Source: Pedobacter jejuensis (GTDB lineage Bacteria; Bacteroidota; Bacteroidia; Sphingobacteriales; Sphingobacteriaceae). Taken from it: a stretch of DNA of 64,000 nt. The stretch's first letter is position 1. Each line of letters begins with the position of its first letter. The DNA is taken from positions 1 to 64,000 of the forward strand of contig NZ_RBEE01000044.1 of the NCBI RefSeq assembly GCF_003725795.1, read 5' to 3'. Below the pieces are notes generated by a model. It was not told the origin of the DNA and ran no database searches. It worked only from the letters and a program-made list of their open reading frames with translations. The translations under genes were made by a program, and so were the position numbers. Positions 44,701-52,721 of this stretch are shown here, piece by piece.

Positions 44701-45088
44701 CCGTTCCGCTAATGGGTACTTCCTTATTTCTGCTGATAACAATTAAGCCACCATCAGAAACAGAGTACTTTAAATTTGTTCTATTTAATATGGCAGATAA
44801 AACATCAGTAACCGGAATATTAGTTACAGTGATGCTTACGTCCTTATTAACAGGAACATAAGACGAGCTATAGACAAAATGATAACTGCTTTGCTGCTCT
44901 ATAATCTGTAAAACCCTTGCCAATTTTGTTTTCTTCACATCGAGAGAAATTTTTTCCTGAGAAAAAACCGACGCGGAAACATTAAGGCAGGTAATGAAAA
45001 CCATAATACAGGTTAGTTTCATTAGCATAATGAATTTTAAAAGCGCTCTGTATTTTGGGCGCTCTTGCAGTAAGTAATAATAAATCAT
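41747..45088 (-). CDS. SusC/RagA TonB-linked outer membrane protein with STN signalling domain
   Basis: I chose the ATG at 45088 (MIYYYLLQERPKYRALLKF); an upstream in-frame ATG exists at 45127. A long leader with a hydrophobic stretch ends near VSASVFSQ. An STN domain follows (about 40-105, with LARVLQIIEQQSSYHFVYSS). Then come a CarboxypepD_reg-like domain, a plug with VTALGIKKERRALGYSVTQI, IRGVSSLGPSSQPLYVVNG and SVLKGAAASALYGNRAKAGV, and the barrel. The STN domain is the part that signals to FecR, and fecR lies just upstream. This supports a cell-surface signalling system controlling uptake by this SusC/SusD pair. Confidence 0.93.
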   Translation of the reverse strand: MIYYYLLQERPKYRALLKFIMLMKLTCIMVFITCLNVSASVFSQEKISLDVKKTKLARVLQIIEQQSSYHFVYSSSYVPVNKDVSITVTNIPVTDVLSAILNRTNLKYSVSDGGLIVISRNKEVPISGTVKDAQGVTLPGATVRVKGTAIGTSTDVNGKFTLNAPENAVLVVSYAGFQTKEVSIGAQTSIDIVLAEDSKQLSEVVVTALGIKKERRALGYSVTQIGGETLTQARENNITNSLVGKVAGLDIAGTSGGAGAATNVTIRGVSSLGPSSQPLYVVNGIPMESAPVGFGSTIGIGNNGGQYDNAPDLGDAISNINPDDIESISVLKGAAASALYGNRAKAGVILITTKSGKGNSIEFSSNYVAEQVMDRTNWQYVYGQGVNGQKPATQLAAASTGSSSWGARLDGTNVVQFDGVSRPYTAQEDNIEDFYRTGGSWTNTLALNKTFTGGVIRLSGSDLTNKSVVPNSGLDRQNFTLAGTFDPIKNLVVDARFNYILEQAKNRPMLSDGAGNANYNAAFLPTSVNIATLQPGKTPTGNELSYNTGNPYATNPWFAANDFIHNTKRERLLSSFSAKYTFDNGLFLQARAGRDSYNDNYVSVTPSGTAYDADGGYTEQISKFSDINVDGLMGKSFKINDFSITPNVGANYRRTKSSGTNNSGASFQLFGIYTLSNTGGKSVSVYQSDQETQSVYGTLEVTYKDILYLTGSARSDWFSTLATPGKDNKLNVVYPSISGSFVFSELWKPSFLSFGKLRAGYAMVGQATLPFQTQLYYNLRSESVNGAPLGNIVNSSIPNASLRASKATELEIGTEMRLFGDRVNLDVTWYNKKSSDEILAVPASTTTGYSGAVLNIGQLRNKGVEALISGNVIKSKDFNWTSSVNGSYNDNKVITLAPGTASQLLATSRSNVGFLQNLEGMAIGQVMAYDFLYDGNGNIVKDANGAPQRGELKAYGSAYNKWAAGWNNEFSYKGVNLSFLIDGKWGGKIFSATDYYGYVFGLHQATLENRDALGVNAANYYSTYANNVSKQFVQDASFIKFRQVILGYNFPTKMFNNKIKGLNVSFVGRNLFILMKKTDNIDPESSYNATIPGMELGGVPPVRTYGLNLSVKL

Positions 45089-45175
45089 ATTTTTGTTTTT
45101 TTTGGTTGCATAGTTATTTGGCAGCAAGTTGTTTGCGCATAAACTGCCATTAATTAATCAAAGAAGAATTTACGA

Positions 45176-45197
45176 GGGCGGTGCGCCAACACCGTCC
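45176..45197. other. Hairpin between fecR and susC
   Basis: GGGCGGTG (45176-45183) and CACCGTCC (45190-45197) form an 8-bp stem with one G-U. The T-run lies on the plus strand, so for the minus-strand operon it is not a standard terminator. It could be an mRNA processing or stability element. Confidence 0.45.
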
Positions 45198-45204
45198 TTT
45201 TTTT

Positions 45205-46269
45205 CTACTTCGAGATGATTACCTGATTTCCTTTTATCTCATATTTAAAATTTTCTACTTTTTGTAATGCAGACAATACCTGATCGATACTTTCGTGACT
45301 AAAAGTTGCCGTAAAGCGATATTTTTCAATGTCAGGATCTGTAAATTTGATATCAACACTGTACCATTTCTCCAAAACACTTTTTATATCGTCAAAATTT
45401 TGGTCGTATATCTCTATTCGGTTTTGCGTCCACGCGGTTTCTACAATTGTACTGTCTTTAATTAAAGTATAGTGGTTTATAGTAATTTCAGGACGAGCTG
45501 CTTCAGGTTTTAACGTTTTTTGTTTAGAAGCAACTGCAATGGTTTTATAAAAAGTAACTTTCTGGCTTGGCTTTAAGGTGATAATACTGCCATTTCCATT
45601 AACGGCTTCCATGGTAATTAAGCCTCTTATCAACGTTGCTTCCGATGAAATTTCATCGGGATAAGCTTTTACATTAAAAGCAGTACCTAAAACGTTGATA
45701 TCAAAATCGCTGGTATGCACTTTAAAGGGTTTGTTTTTGTTATGTGCTACATCAAAATAAGCCTCTCCCTTTAAAATAACCTCACGTTTGGCTTCATTAA
45801 AACCTTCTGCAATTGATAAAGAACTTTGTGCATTTAACAACACAATGGAACCATCAGACAATGTAATTTTTTTTCGCTCACCGCCTTTCGTTTTAAAGGT
45901 TTGGGCTTGTAATACCCCGCTTGGCTTATTTTGGGAAACATAGCCACGATAGAAAAAACTAATAGAAATAACTACCACTATTGCGGCAGCAACTTTTAAC
46001 CAGGTGTAGCTTTTACTTAGCTTAGATGTTTTTGCTTCACTATTAAGATTTAGTTTCAATTTATCTAGTTGGGTAAAAACCGACCGCTTATTTCCGCTCA
46101 GGATAAAATGCAATCTTTTGGCTTCGGCAATCACATCTGCCTGTTCAGGATGAGCCTTGATATACTTCTCCCAATATTCAATACAAAGCTTGTCGGTTCC
46201 TGCGCAATATTGCTGGAAAGTACTGTCGACAAGAAAGTCTTCTGCATTGAATCGACTTCTTTCAATCAT
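45205..46269 (-). CDS. FecR-family anti-sigma factor
   Basis: The 354-residue protein has a cytoplasmic N-terminal part (1-80), one membrane segment (about 87-107, VAAAIVVVISISFFYRGY), a FecR domain with KTKGGERKKITLSDGSIVLL (near 124-143) and LKGEAYFDVAHNKNKPFKVH. A C-terminal DUF4974 region follows (IEIYDQNFDDIKSVLEKWYSVDIKF). It receives the signal from the STN domain of SusC in the periplasm and releases the ECF sigma factor. The sigma gene lies upstream across a 468-bp gap holding a palindromic repeat. Confidence 0.93.
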   Translation of the reverse strand: MIERSRFNAEDFLVDSTFQQYCAGTDKLCIEYWEKYIKAHPEQADVIAEAKRLHFILSGNKRSVFTQLDKLKLNLNSEAKTSKLSKSYTWLKVAAAIVVVISISFFYRGYVSQNKPSGVLQAQTFKTKGGERKKITLSDGSIVLLNAQSSLSIAEGFNEAKREVILKGEAYFDVAHNKNKPFKVHTSDFDINVLGTAFNVKAYPDEISSEATLIRGLITMEAVNGNGSIITLKPSQKVTFYKTIAVASKQKTLKPEAARPEITINHYTLIKDSTIVETAWTQNRIEIYDQNFDDIKSVLEKWYSVDIKFTDPDIEKYRFTATFSHESIDQVLSALQKVENFKYEIKGNQVIISK

Positions 46270-46468
46270 TATTATTTGGCTTTTAATTATCAGTGCCCAA
46301 AAAGTTTATTTTTTCCTAAAGAAATTTTAACTTTTTTTTAATAAGGCAAATTTATACTCTGAAAATAGCCGAAATCGAAAAATTTAATTTGTGGCTAAAG
46401 GTAAAATCAGGCTGATATAGTTTGTTTGTTAGGCGAAGGTTTTTGAAACATCAAATTGTATGTAATTC

Positions 46469-46647
46469 ACCTCACCCTACCAAAGGTTTTGCTTTGGCTA
46501 CTGCGTGCTATCCCTCTCCTTGAAGAGAGGGATTTGTTGGACAATTATTAAATACCATAGGCTCAAAGTACTTTACTTCGTTTCCCTCTCTTCAAGGAGA
46601 GGGATGCACAAACTTATTGACACCTTGTACCTTTCAAAGGGTGAGGT
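46469..46647. repeat. 179-bp nested palindromic repeat (MITE-like)
   Basis: The outer arms ACCTCACCCT (46469-46478) and AGGGTGAGGT (46638-46647) are exact inverted copies. Inside, a 23-bp segment at 46510-46532 (starting ATCCCTCTCCTTGAAG) is the exact reverse complement of 46583-46605. It fills most of the gap between the sigma factor and fecR genes and has no coding frame of note. Confidence 0.88.
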
Positions 46648-46737
46648 TATAATTGTGTTGCTGCCATGGAATAAAACTAAAATCAATATCTAGAGCCAAG
46701 TCAAGATGACGGAAAGATGGAAATCGACTACCAATAT

Positions 46738-47292
46738 TTACGCTTTCAGTTCCTTACGCAAAACCTTCAAGGCGTCGTAAATGGTATTGTATGAAGTTTT
46801 TATAGATTGATTGGTTTGTTCGGCAATTTGTTCATAACTCAATCCATCAAAAAATTTTAAATGAATTAGCTGCTTCTGCCTGAAAGTGAGTTTTTCGAGT
46901 GCGTTTTTTAGTTGGTGCTTAACCAATTCATCGCTTTGAACTTTCACGATAAATTCTTCGTAGCTCATTTCCATCCAATCGCCATCCGCTCCAGCATTAA
47001 AAAGTGCATCGTTAATTTTCTTTTTCCGCTCTAAAATCCGCAGCAGTTTCCTCTTTAAAAAGGTGCGAAGATAGGCTTCAACATTATCAACACGATTGAG
47101 TGTTTCATGTTTTTCCCAAATGGTTGTAAAAACAAGGTCGGTTGCTTCGCTGGAAATATCGGCATTTGTGCAAACCCTTATTCCGAAATTAACTAGAGGA
47201 TAATAAAGTTCTTTGTAGAGATCAAAAAAAGCATCTCTGTCTCCGGCACGTAATCGTTCCCAAAGCAAGTGATGCGATAATTTGTTCTCCAT
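46738..47292 (-). CDS. ECF RNA polymerase sigma factor (FecI-like)
   Basis: The 184-residue protein has sigma-70 region 2 (about 10-85, with RDAFFDLYKELYYPLVNFGIRV and VFTTIWEKHETL). Region 4 is about 120-180 (LEKLTFRQKQLIHLKFFDGLSYEQIAEQTNQSIKTSYNTIYDAL, read in parts). It belongs to the Bacteroidetes ECF group paired with FecR. It should direct transcription of the downstream susCD pair when SusC binds its ligand. Confidence 0.92.
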   Translation of the reverse strand: MENKLSHHLLWERLRAGDRDAFFDLYKELYYPLVNFGIRVCTNADISSEATDLVFTTIWEKHETLNRVDNVEAYLRTFLKRKLLRILERKKKINDALFNAGADGDWMEMSYEEFIVKVQSDELVKHQLKNALEKLTFRQKQLIHLKFFDGLSYEQIAEQTNQSIKTSYNTIYDALKVLRKELKA

Positions 47293-47347
47293 ATTTGCAG
47301 TTAGTTGTTATGGCAATATTAACTAAAATACATAAGAATATTTCAGG

Positions 47348-47393
47348 AAAAACTGCCTCCGTTATTTGTATCATTTCAAAAAAACAGAGGCAG
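47348..47393 (-). terminator. Probable terminator at the end of the starch locus
   Basis: CTGCCTC (47353-47359) pairs with GAGGCAG (47387-47393) across a long loop. On the minus strand it is followed by five T residues. Confidence 0.55.
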
Positions 47394-47406
47394 AGAATCA
47401 GCTACT

Positions 47407-49293
47407 TTACCTTAAAGCAACTTTACTAAATATATGATATTCGCCCGGCGCCATTGTTGCCGAATAAATATTCGAATTAAGGTTAATTGTATTTCCAACG
47501 GCATCTACCAAATTTCCTGATGCGCCAAAATCTACATTAGCAGTTTGATTAGTCACGTCGAAATTCCCAACCACAACTACCGTATTTGAAGCATCAGTAA
47601 GTTTAATATATTTTACACCGCCAGTTAAATTATAAGTTGTATTGGTGGTATTAAAAATGGTATTGTTCTTTTTTAACTTGATAAATTTAGCATACGCGTC
47701 GTATAAAGCCTTTCTATTTACGTCAGAAAAATAATCCCACTTAATTGGTTTTTCTCCAGTCCTACCGTTAAAATCGATACTGATATCATAACCCAACTCA
47801 CCAAACTGCCACACCATTTTCGGTCCGGGGATACTGAATAGAAATGCCGCAGCCATTTCATTTCGTCTTAGCGAGGTTGGCAAATTTCCCTTAATCAAAT
47901 AGCTTCCGGTCATATTTCCAAAGGAAATGTTCTTATAATTTAAACGTTCCTCATCATGACTTTCTCCATAAGTTATCAATCCATCCGATTTATTGAAACC
48001 ATGTTTAGCGTAAAAACCATAAGAAAAATCTGAACTACCTAACCAGCCCATGGTGGCTTCATTCATGTTATAATTTACGTTATTCCAAAGCATCATGCCA
48101 TCATCTGCTAAAACTTTTTCTTCTGATTCTTCTGCAAAATGTTCTAAAATCACGTAGAAATTATTGGCATCGATACTCTTAATAAAGCTATTGTATTCTT
48201 TCCAGATGGCAACTCTTGTTGCATCATAAAGTCTAAATCCTGCATCATCTGTCGATGTTTTTTGCGTAAATCCTTTTGATAAATCAAAGCGGAAACCATC
48301 AATTTTATATTGCTGCATCCAAAATTTCATTACGTTCTTTGCAAAGTATTTTGTTGCTGCGCTTTCGTGATTAAAATCATAACCAACATTAAATGGGTGT
48401 TTGGGATCTACATTAAACCAAGGACTATTTCCGGCTGGCTTTGAACCATTAAAATACAATTGAACCATTGGCGACTGACCAAAAGAATGATTTAAAACCA
48501 TATCCATAATTACAGCAATGCCTTTACCGTGGCACTCATCGATAAAATTTTGCAACGCAGTTTTTGTTCCATAATATTTATCTGCCGCGAAATAAAAAGA
48601 AGGGTTATAACCCCAGCTTAAATTCCCTTCAAACTCATTAACCGGCATCAACTCAATTGCATTAATGCCCATGTTTACCAAATAATCTAGCTTTGCTAAT
48701 GTAGAAGCATAGTTATGTTCGGCGGTAAAATCACGGATTAACAATTCATAAATAACGAGGTTGCTTTTTTCTGGACGAACGAAGCCATTATTTTTCCATG
48801 TGTATGTTGGTTGATTTGCTAGCATTGTACTAACAATTCCAGTAGTTTTTCCGGTGGGATAAGCTTTTAGATTTGGATAAGTAGCCGAAGAAATAAAACT
48901 ATCATTAGCAGGATCTAAAATTTTCTCGCAATACGGATCTGCAACTTTTAAAGTACCATCAACCAAAAATTGATAAGCGTATTCTGTGTTTGGATCTAGA
49001 TTATCAATTTGAATCCACCATGTATTTCCATCCGCGGTTTTTTTCATTACAGAAGTAGTTGCCGACCAATTATTGAATTCCCCAATTAATGCAACCGAGG
49101 TTTTATTAGGTGCGTAAAGGGTTACAATTGCAGATTTACCACCGTTGATAAAAGCAACACCATCTTTTGCACCTGCAGGCAAATCAGTTGTAGGCAATAC
49201 TGGAGGATCAATCCCAGGTCCTTCTGAAGAGGCTTTTTTGCAGGATGTATTAAATACTGTTACCAGCAGTAATAGGTAAATGATTTTTTTCAT
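47407..49293 (-). CDS. GH13 alpha-amylase lipoprotein (SusG-like role)
   Basis: I chose the ATG at 49293 (MKKIIYLLLLVTVF), which starts a lipoprotein signal with lipobox NTSC followed by KK, the usual form for surface lipoproteins here. A CBM48-like early-set domain (about 40-130, VALIGEFNNWSATTS) precedes the GH13 barrel. Catalytic residues are visible: nucleophile Asp in FRFDLSKG (near 336), Glu in VILEHFAEES (near 383), and GESHDEERL for the third Asp. It should cut starch or maltodextrin at the cell surface. It is the last gene of the locus. Confidence 0.9.
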   Translation of the reverse strand: MKKIIYLLLLVTVFNTSCKKASSEGPGIDPPVLPTTDLPAGAKDGVAFINGGKSAIVTLYAPNKTSVALIGEFNNWSATTSVMKKTADGNTWWIQIDNLDPNTEYAYQFLVDGTLKVADPYCEKILDPANDSFISSATYPNLKAYPTGKTTGIVSTMLANQPTYTWKNNGFVRPEKSNLVIYELLIRDFTAEHNYASTLAKLDYLVNMGINAIELMPVNEFEGNLSWGYNPSFYFAADKYYGTKTALQNFIDECHGKGIAVIMDMVLNHSFGQSPMVQLYFNGSKPAGNSPWFNVDPKHPFNVGYDFNHESAATKYFAKNVMKFWMQQYKIDGFRFDLSKGFTQKTSTDDAGFRLYDATRVAIWKEYNSFIKSIDANNFYVILEHFAEESEEKVLADDGMMLWNNVNYNMNEATMGWLGSSDFSYGFYAKHGFNKSDGLITYGESHDEERLNYKNISFGNMTGSYLIKGNLPTSLRRNEMAAAFLFSIPGPKMVWQFGELGYDISIDFNGRTGEKPIKWDYFSDVNRKALYDAYAKFIKLKKNNTIFNTTNTTYNLTGGVKYIKLTDASNTVVVVGNFDVTNQTANVDFGASGNLVDAVGNTINLNSNIYSATMAPGEYHIFSKVALR

Positions 49294-49378
49294 CTGGTTA
49301 GATTTATTTGGGATTTGGTCACTGCGAACCACCAATCCTGCCTGCCGACAAGATTAGTGCTTCGCAACATAGATTTGA

Positions 49379-50755
49379 TTAAACTGATCTGTTTTCTTCA
49401 ATACTTAGCTCAGCGGCTAATACTTCATCAGTTTTCTTTGGTTCTTTGATAAATACAAAGCAGATTATTGCCGCTAAAATCATTAGTCCACCGCCAATTT
49501 GAACGGCCAATAATCTATCATTATTTAATACGTTGCGCATCAACCAGCCGAAACCGAGTGAAGCCATAATTTCTGGCAATACAATAAAGAAATTAAAAAT
49601 CCCCATGTAAATACCAATTTTATCTTTTGGTAATGAGCCACTTAACATGGCATAAGGCATGGATAAAATACTTGCCCAGGCAATACCGACACCTGTCATA
49701 CACAGATACAACATATTTTTATCGTGAACCCATGCTACACTTATTAAGCCAATTGCACCGCAAATTAAACACAAAGCATGCGTTGTTTTACGACCTAAAG
49801 CATCGGCGATTTTTGGCAAAACCAAAGCGAAGAGGAAAGTGATAACGCTATAATAAGCTAAAGTTAAACTTCCAAAATCGGCACCTTGCGCATAAACAGG
49901 GTCTGCAGCATCTTTACCACCGAAAACATTTACCGCAACTGCAGTTGTATAATAAAACCACATTAAAAATAAACCTGGCCAAGTAAAAAACTGAACCAGA
50001 GAAACAATTTGCATTCGTTTTGGCATGTTTCTTAGCGCATGTAAAATTTCACGTGCTCCACCACCAAAACCTTTATTGCTTTCGATAACTTTTTCTTTGA
50101 AATCAACATCCTGAGGTGGATATTCTTTCGTAGTAAAAACAGTCCATAATACCGATGCTAGAAAGAAAAATGCACCAATGTAAAATGAAAACTTTACATT
50201 TTCAGGGATACTGCCTTGTGCTGCGGTATTGGTTAAATGAAATACATTATTCATTACCCAAGGCAATGAAGATGCGATGCTTCCACCCAAACCAATCATC
50301 ATACTTTGCATGATAAAACCTCTGTTTACCTGACTATCGGGCAACTTATCAGTAACAAAAGCACGGAAAGGTTCCATTGCGATGTTGCCAAAAACATCTA
50401 AAATATAGAGCAAGCCCGCTGCCATCCAAAGTACACTACTATGCGGCATAAAAATTAAAGCAATACTGCTTACAATTGCACCAATTAAAAAGTAAGGTCT
50501 TCTTCTACCCCATTTTGGATGCCAGGTTCTATCGCTTAAATAACCTATAATCGGTTGAACCAACAATCCTGTTAATGGAGCTGCCAAAAACAGTAAAGGT
50601 ATCTGGTCTGGATTGGCGCCAAGGTTTTCGTAAATACGACCCATGTTGGCACGTTGTAAATCCCAACCAAACTGGATTCCGAAAAAACCAACACTCATAT
50701 TGATGATTTGTGCGAGTGTTAATTTTGGGTTTTCAAATGCTGTTTTTAAGCTCAT
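49379..50755 (-). CDS. MFS sugar transporter (SLC45-like)
   Basis: The protein has about twelve membrane segments. I chose the ATG at 50755 (MSLKTAFENPKLTLAQ). GFFGIQFGWDLQRANMGRIY near 27-46 and GYLSDRTWHPKWGRRRPYF near 75-93 (the MFS loop motif with RRRPYF) are typical of the glycoside/SLC45 type found in starch loci of this phylum. It should import maltose or short maltodextrins across the inner membrane for the GH65 phosphorylase encoded in the same locus. A 98-bp inverted repeat precedes it. Confidence 0.88.
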   Translation of the reverse strand: MSLKTAFENPKLTLAQIINMSVGFFGIQFGWDLQRANMGRIYENLGANPDQIPLLFLAAPLTGLLVQPIIGYLSDRTWHPKWGRRRPYFLIGAIVSSIALIFMPHSSVLWMAAGLLYILDVFGNIAMEPFRAFVTDKLPDSQVNRGFIMQSMMIGLGGSIASSLPWVMNNVFHLTNTAAQGSIPENVKFSFYIGAFFFLASVLWTVFTTKEYPPQDVDFKEKVIESNKGFGGGAREILHALRNMPKRMQIVSLVQFFTWPGLFLMWFYYTTAVAVNVFGGKDAADPVYAQGADFGSLTLAYYSVITFLFALVLPKIADALGRKTTHALCLICGAIGLISVAWVHDKNMLYLCMTGVGIAWASILSMPYAMLSGSLPKDKIGIYMGIFNFFIVLPEIMASLGFGWLMRNVLNNDRLLAVQIGGGLMILAAIICFVFIKEPKKTDEVLAAELSIEENRSV

Positions 50756-50769
50756 TATATTTGGTTTTG

Positions 50770-50867
50770 GTAACCGCAAAGGTCACAAAGTAATAACGCA
50801 GAGACCGCAAAGCTATTTATCTATACTTTGTGTCCTTTGCGAAAATCTTTGTGTGCTTTGCGGTTGA
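50770..50867. repeat. Imperfect inverted repeat with CTTTGCG motifs
   Basis: The arm AACCGCAAAGGTCACAAAG (50770-50788) is mirrored by CTTTGTGTGCTTTGCGGTT (50849-50867), with a further CTTTGTGTCCTTTGCG between them. It separates the MFS gene from the upstream GH13 gene. Confidence 0.75.
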
Positions 50868-50876
50868 AACATTAGT

Positions 50877-52721
50877 TTAAAATTCTATTACTTGTGCCGA
50901 AACCGGAGCAAGTTTTACAGGAATACTTGTACCTGCAGGGATATTTAATTTTTTATCTGTCAGCAAATCGGTAACTGGCGACGAAGATTTCACTTTTAAA
51001 ATATGATCAGGAATTTCGATGTTTGCTTCTAAATTTTGAGAGCGGTCGAAATTTACCACAACCAATAAACGCTGTTTGCCTGAATAGCGGATAAAAGCAT
51101 ACATGCGATTATTCATGTTACCAGTTTGCGGAACATCATAAATATCGCCATGAATAATGGCATCACTTTGTGTGGTTACCTTTAATAATTGCTGATAATA
51201 AGCCCTCAATTTTAGTTGGGTTTCATCTAAGCCTTTTCCATCAAAAGTTCCATTGTTCATCCATCGCTGATGATTTGGAACACCCCAATAATCAAAAATT
51301 GTAGTTCGGTTATCATCTCCACCGTAACCTTCTGCACCTTTACCTGGCTCACCAACTTCTTGTCCGAAATAAAGCATAACCGGACCAGAACCCAAAGTTG
51401 CTGAAACAACCATAGCTGGTAAAGCCAGTTCTGCACGACCAGCAAAGCCTGCAGATGCAATGCGTTCTTCATCATGATTTTCTAAGAAACGCAACATTTT
51501 ATTGCCAAAACCAGCACTTTCGGTTTGCCATACATATCGAATCTCTTTTACATCGGCATGTGGTTCATTTCTGATTAACCTTTTCAATCCATCATATAAA
51601 CCCACTTTATCATACAAGTAATCAAATTTACCTTCATCAAGATATTGCTTGTAAACATGTGGATTATAAGCTTCTCCCAGGAAAATGATATCAGGATTTA
51701 CTTTTTTAACCTGCGGGATAACCCAATTCCAAAAAGCAATTGGAACCATTTCAGCCATGTCGCAACGGAAACCATCAACACCCTTTTTAGCCCAGAAAAT
51801 TAAAATGTCTTGCATTTTAGTCCACACCGGTGGTATTGGGTCAAAATATTTTTTTTCTCCGTTTAGATAATCTACACCATAATTTAGTTTGATGGTTTCA
51901 TACCAATCATCATATTTTGGTTGCGCTACAAATGAATTATTTCCTGTCGCCTTGGCCGGGTTTTCATCAAACTTTCCATCCTGCAAAGCAGAAAGTGGCG
52001 TTTGCTTTGGTTCGTGCTGTGGCACTAAAAACTTTTGACCCGGAATGTAATAGAAATCATTTGTCGGACTAAAGCCTTTGGTAACGTCATCGTTTGCACC
52101 AAAATCTACAACGCTTTTTGGTTTCGCATAAGAATGATAACCTCGGGCAACGTGGTTAGGCACAAAATCAATTAAAACCTTTAAGTTTTTAGCATGGGTT
52201 CTTTTCACCAAATCTTCAAACTCCTTCATCCTGTTTTTAACATCTACAGCTAAATCAGGATTTACATCGTAATAATCGCGGATGGCATAAGGAGAACCGG
52301 CTCTACCTTTAACCACATCGGCATCATCAACCTTTATTCCATATTTTGAATAATCGGTTAAACTTGCATGCGCAATTACGCCAGTGTACCAAATGTAGTT
52401 TGCATGGAGTTCTTTAATCCCATCCAGAGCTTTATCATTAATATCATTAAACTTACCGGACCCATTTTGCTCAATGGTACCGTAAGGAATGTTTGTGGTA
52501 TTTTTATTGCCAAATAAACGAGGCAATAATTGGTAAATAACGATTTGCTTATCGTTCATACTTTTACTGTTTTTTTGTGCGAATGATGGTGTCGAAAATA
52601 GTAAAAGGAAAGACATAGCTAAAAAAGCTATCGTATTAAGATTGCTTCGTTCCACGCAATGACGAGGTGCCGAGGCATATTCTAATACATCTCCCATTTT
52701 ACCTTGTCCCGCCACTATCAT
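50877..52721 (-). CDS. GH13 alpha-amylase-family enzyme, secreted
   Basis: The GH13 barrel shows VLIDFVPNHVARGY, nucleophile Asp in FRCDMAEM (near 320), Glu in FLGEAYN (near 347) and the NHDEERIA block. A signal-like stretch FLAMSFLLLFSTPSFAQ precedes it. The ATG at 52721 overlaps the GH65 stop as ATGA, which supports coupled translation. However, the first 30 residues are encoded by DNA that looks like a dispersed repeat (CATTGCG...GAACGAAGCAAT). A GTG at 52655 would give a more normal signal peptide. It should break maltodextrins in the periplasm. Confidence 0.87.
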   Translation of the reverse strand: MIVAGQGKMGDVLEYASAPRHCVERSNLNTIAFLAMSFLLLFSTPSFAQKNSKSMNDKQIVIYQLLPRLFGNKNTTNIPYGTIEQNGSGKFNDINDKALDGIKELHANYIWYTGVIAHASLTDYSKYGIKVDDADVVKGRAGSPYAIRDYYDVNPDLAVDVKNRMKEFEDLVKRTHAKNLKVLIDFVPNHVARGYHSYAKPKSVVDFGANDDVTKGFSPTNDFYYIPGQKFLVPQHEPKQTPLSALQDGKFDENPAKATGNNSFVAQPKYDDWYETIKLNYGVDYLNGEKKYFDPIPPVWTKMQDILIFWAKKGVDGFRCDMAEMVPIAFWNWVIPQVKKVNPDIIFLGEAYNPHVYKQYLDEGKFDYLYDKVGLYDGLKRLIRNEPHADVKEIRYVWQTESAGFGNKMLRFLENHDEERIASAGFAGRAELALPAMVVSATLGSGPVMLYFGQEVGEPGKGAEGYGGDDNRTTIFDYWGVPNHQRWMNNGTFDGKGLDETQLKLRAYYQQLLKVTTQSDAIIHGDIYDVPQTGNMNNRMYAFIRYSGKQRLLVVVNFDRSQNLEANIEIPDHILKVKSSSPVTDLLTDKKLNIPAGTSIPVKLAPVSAQVIEF

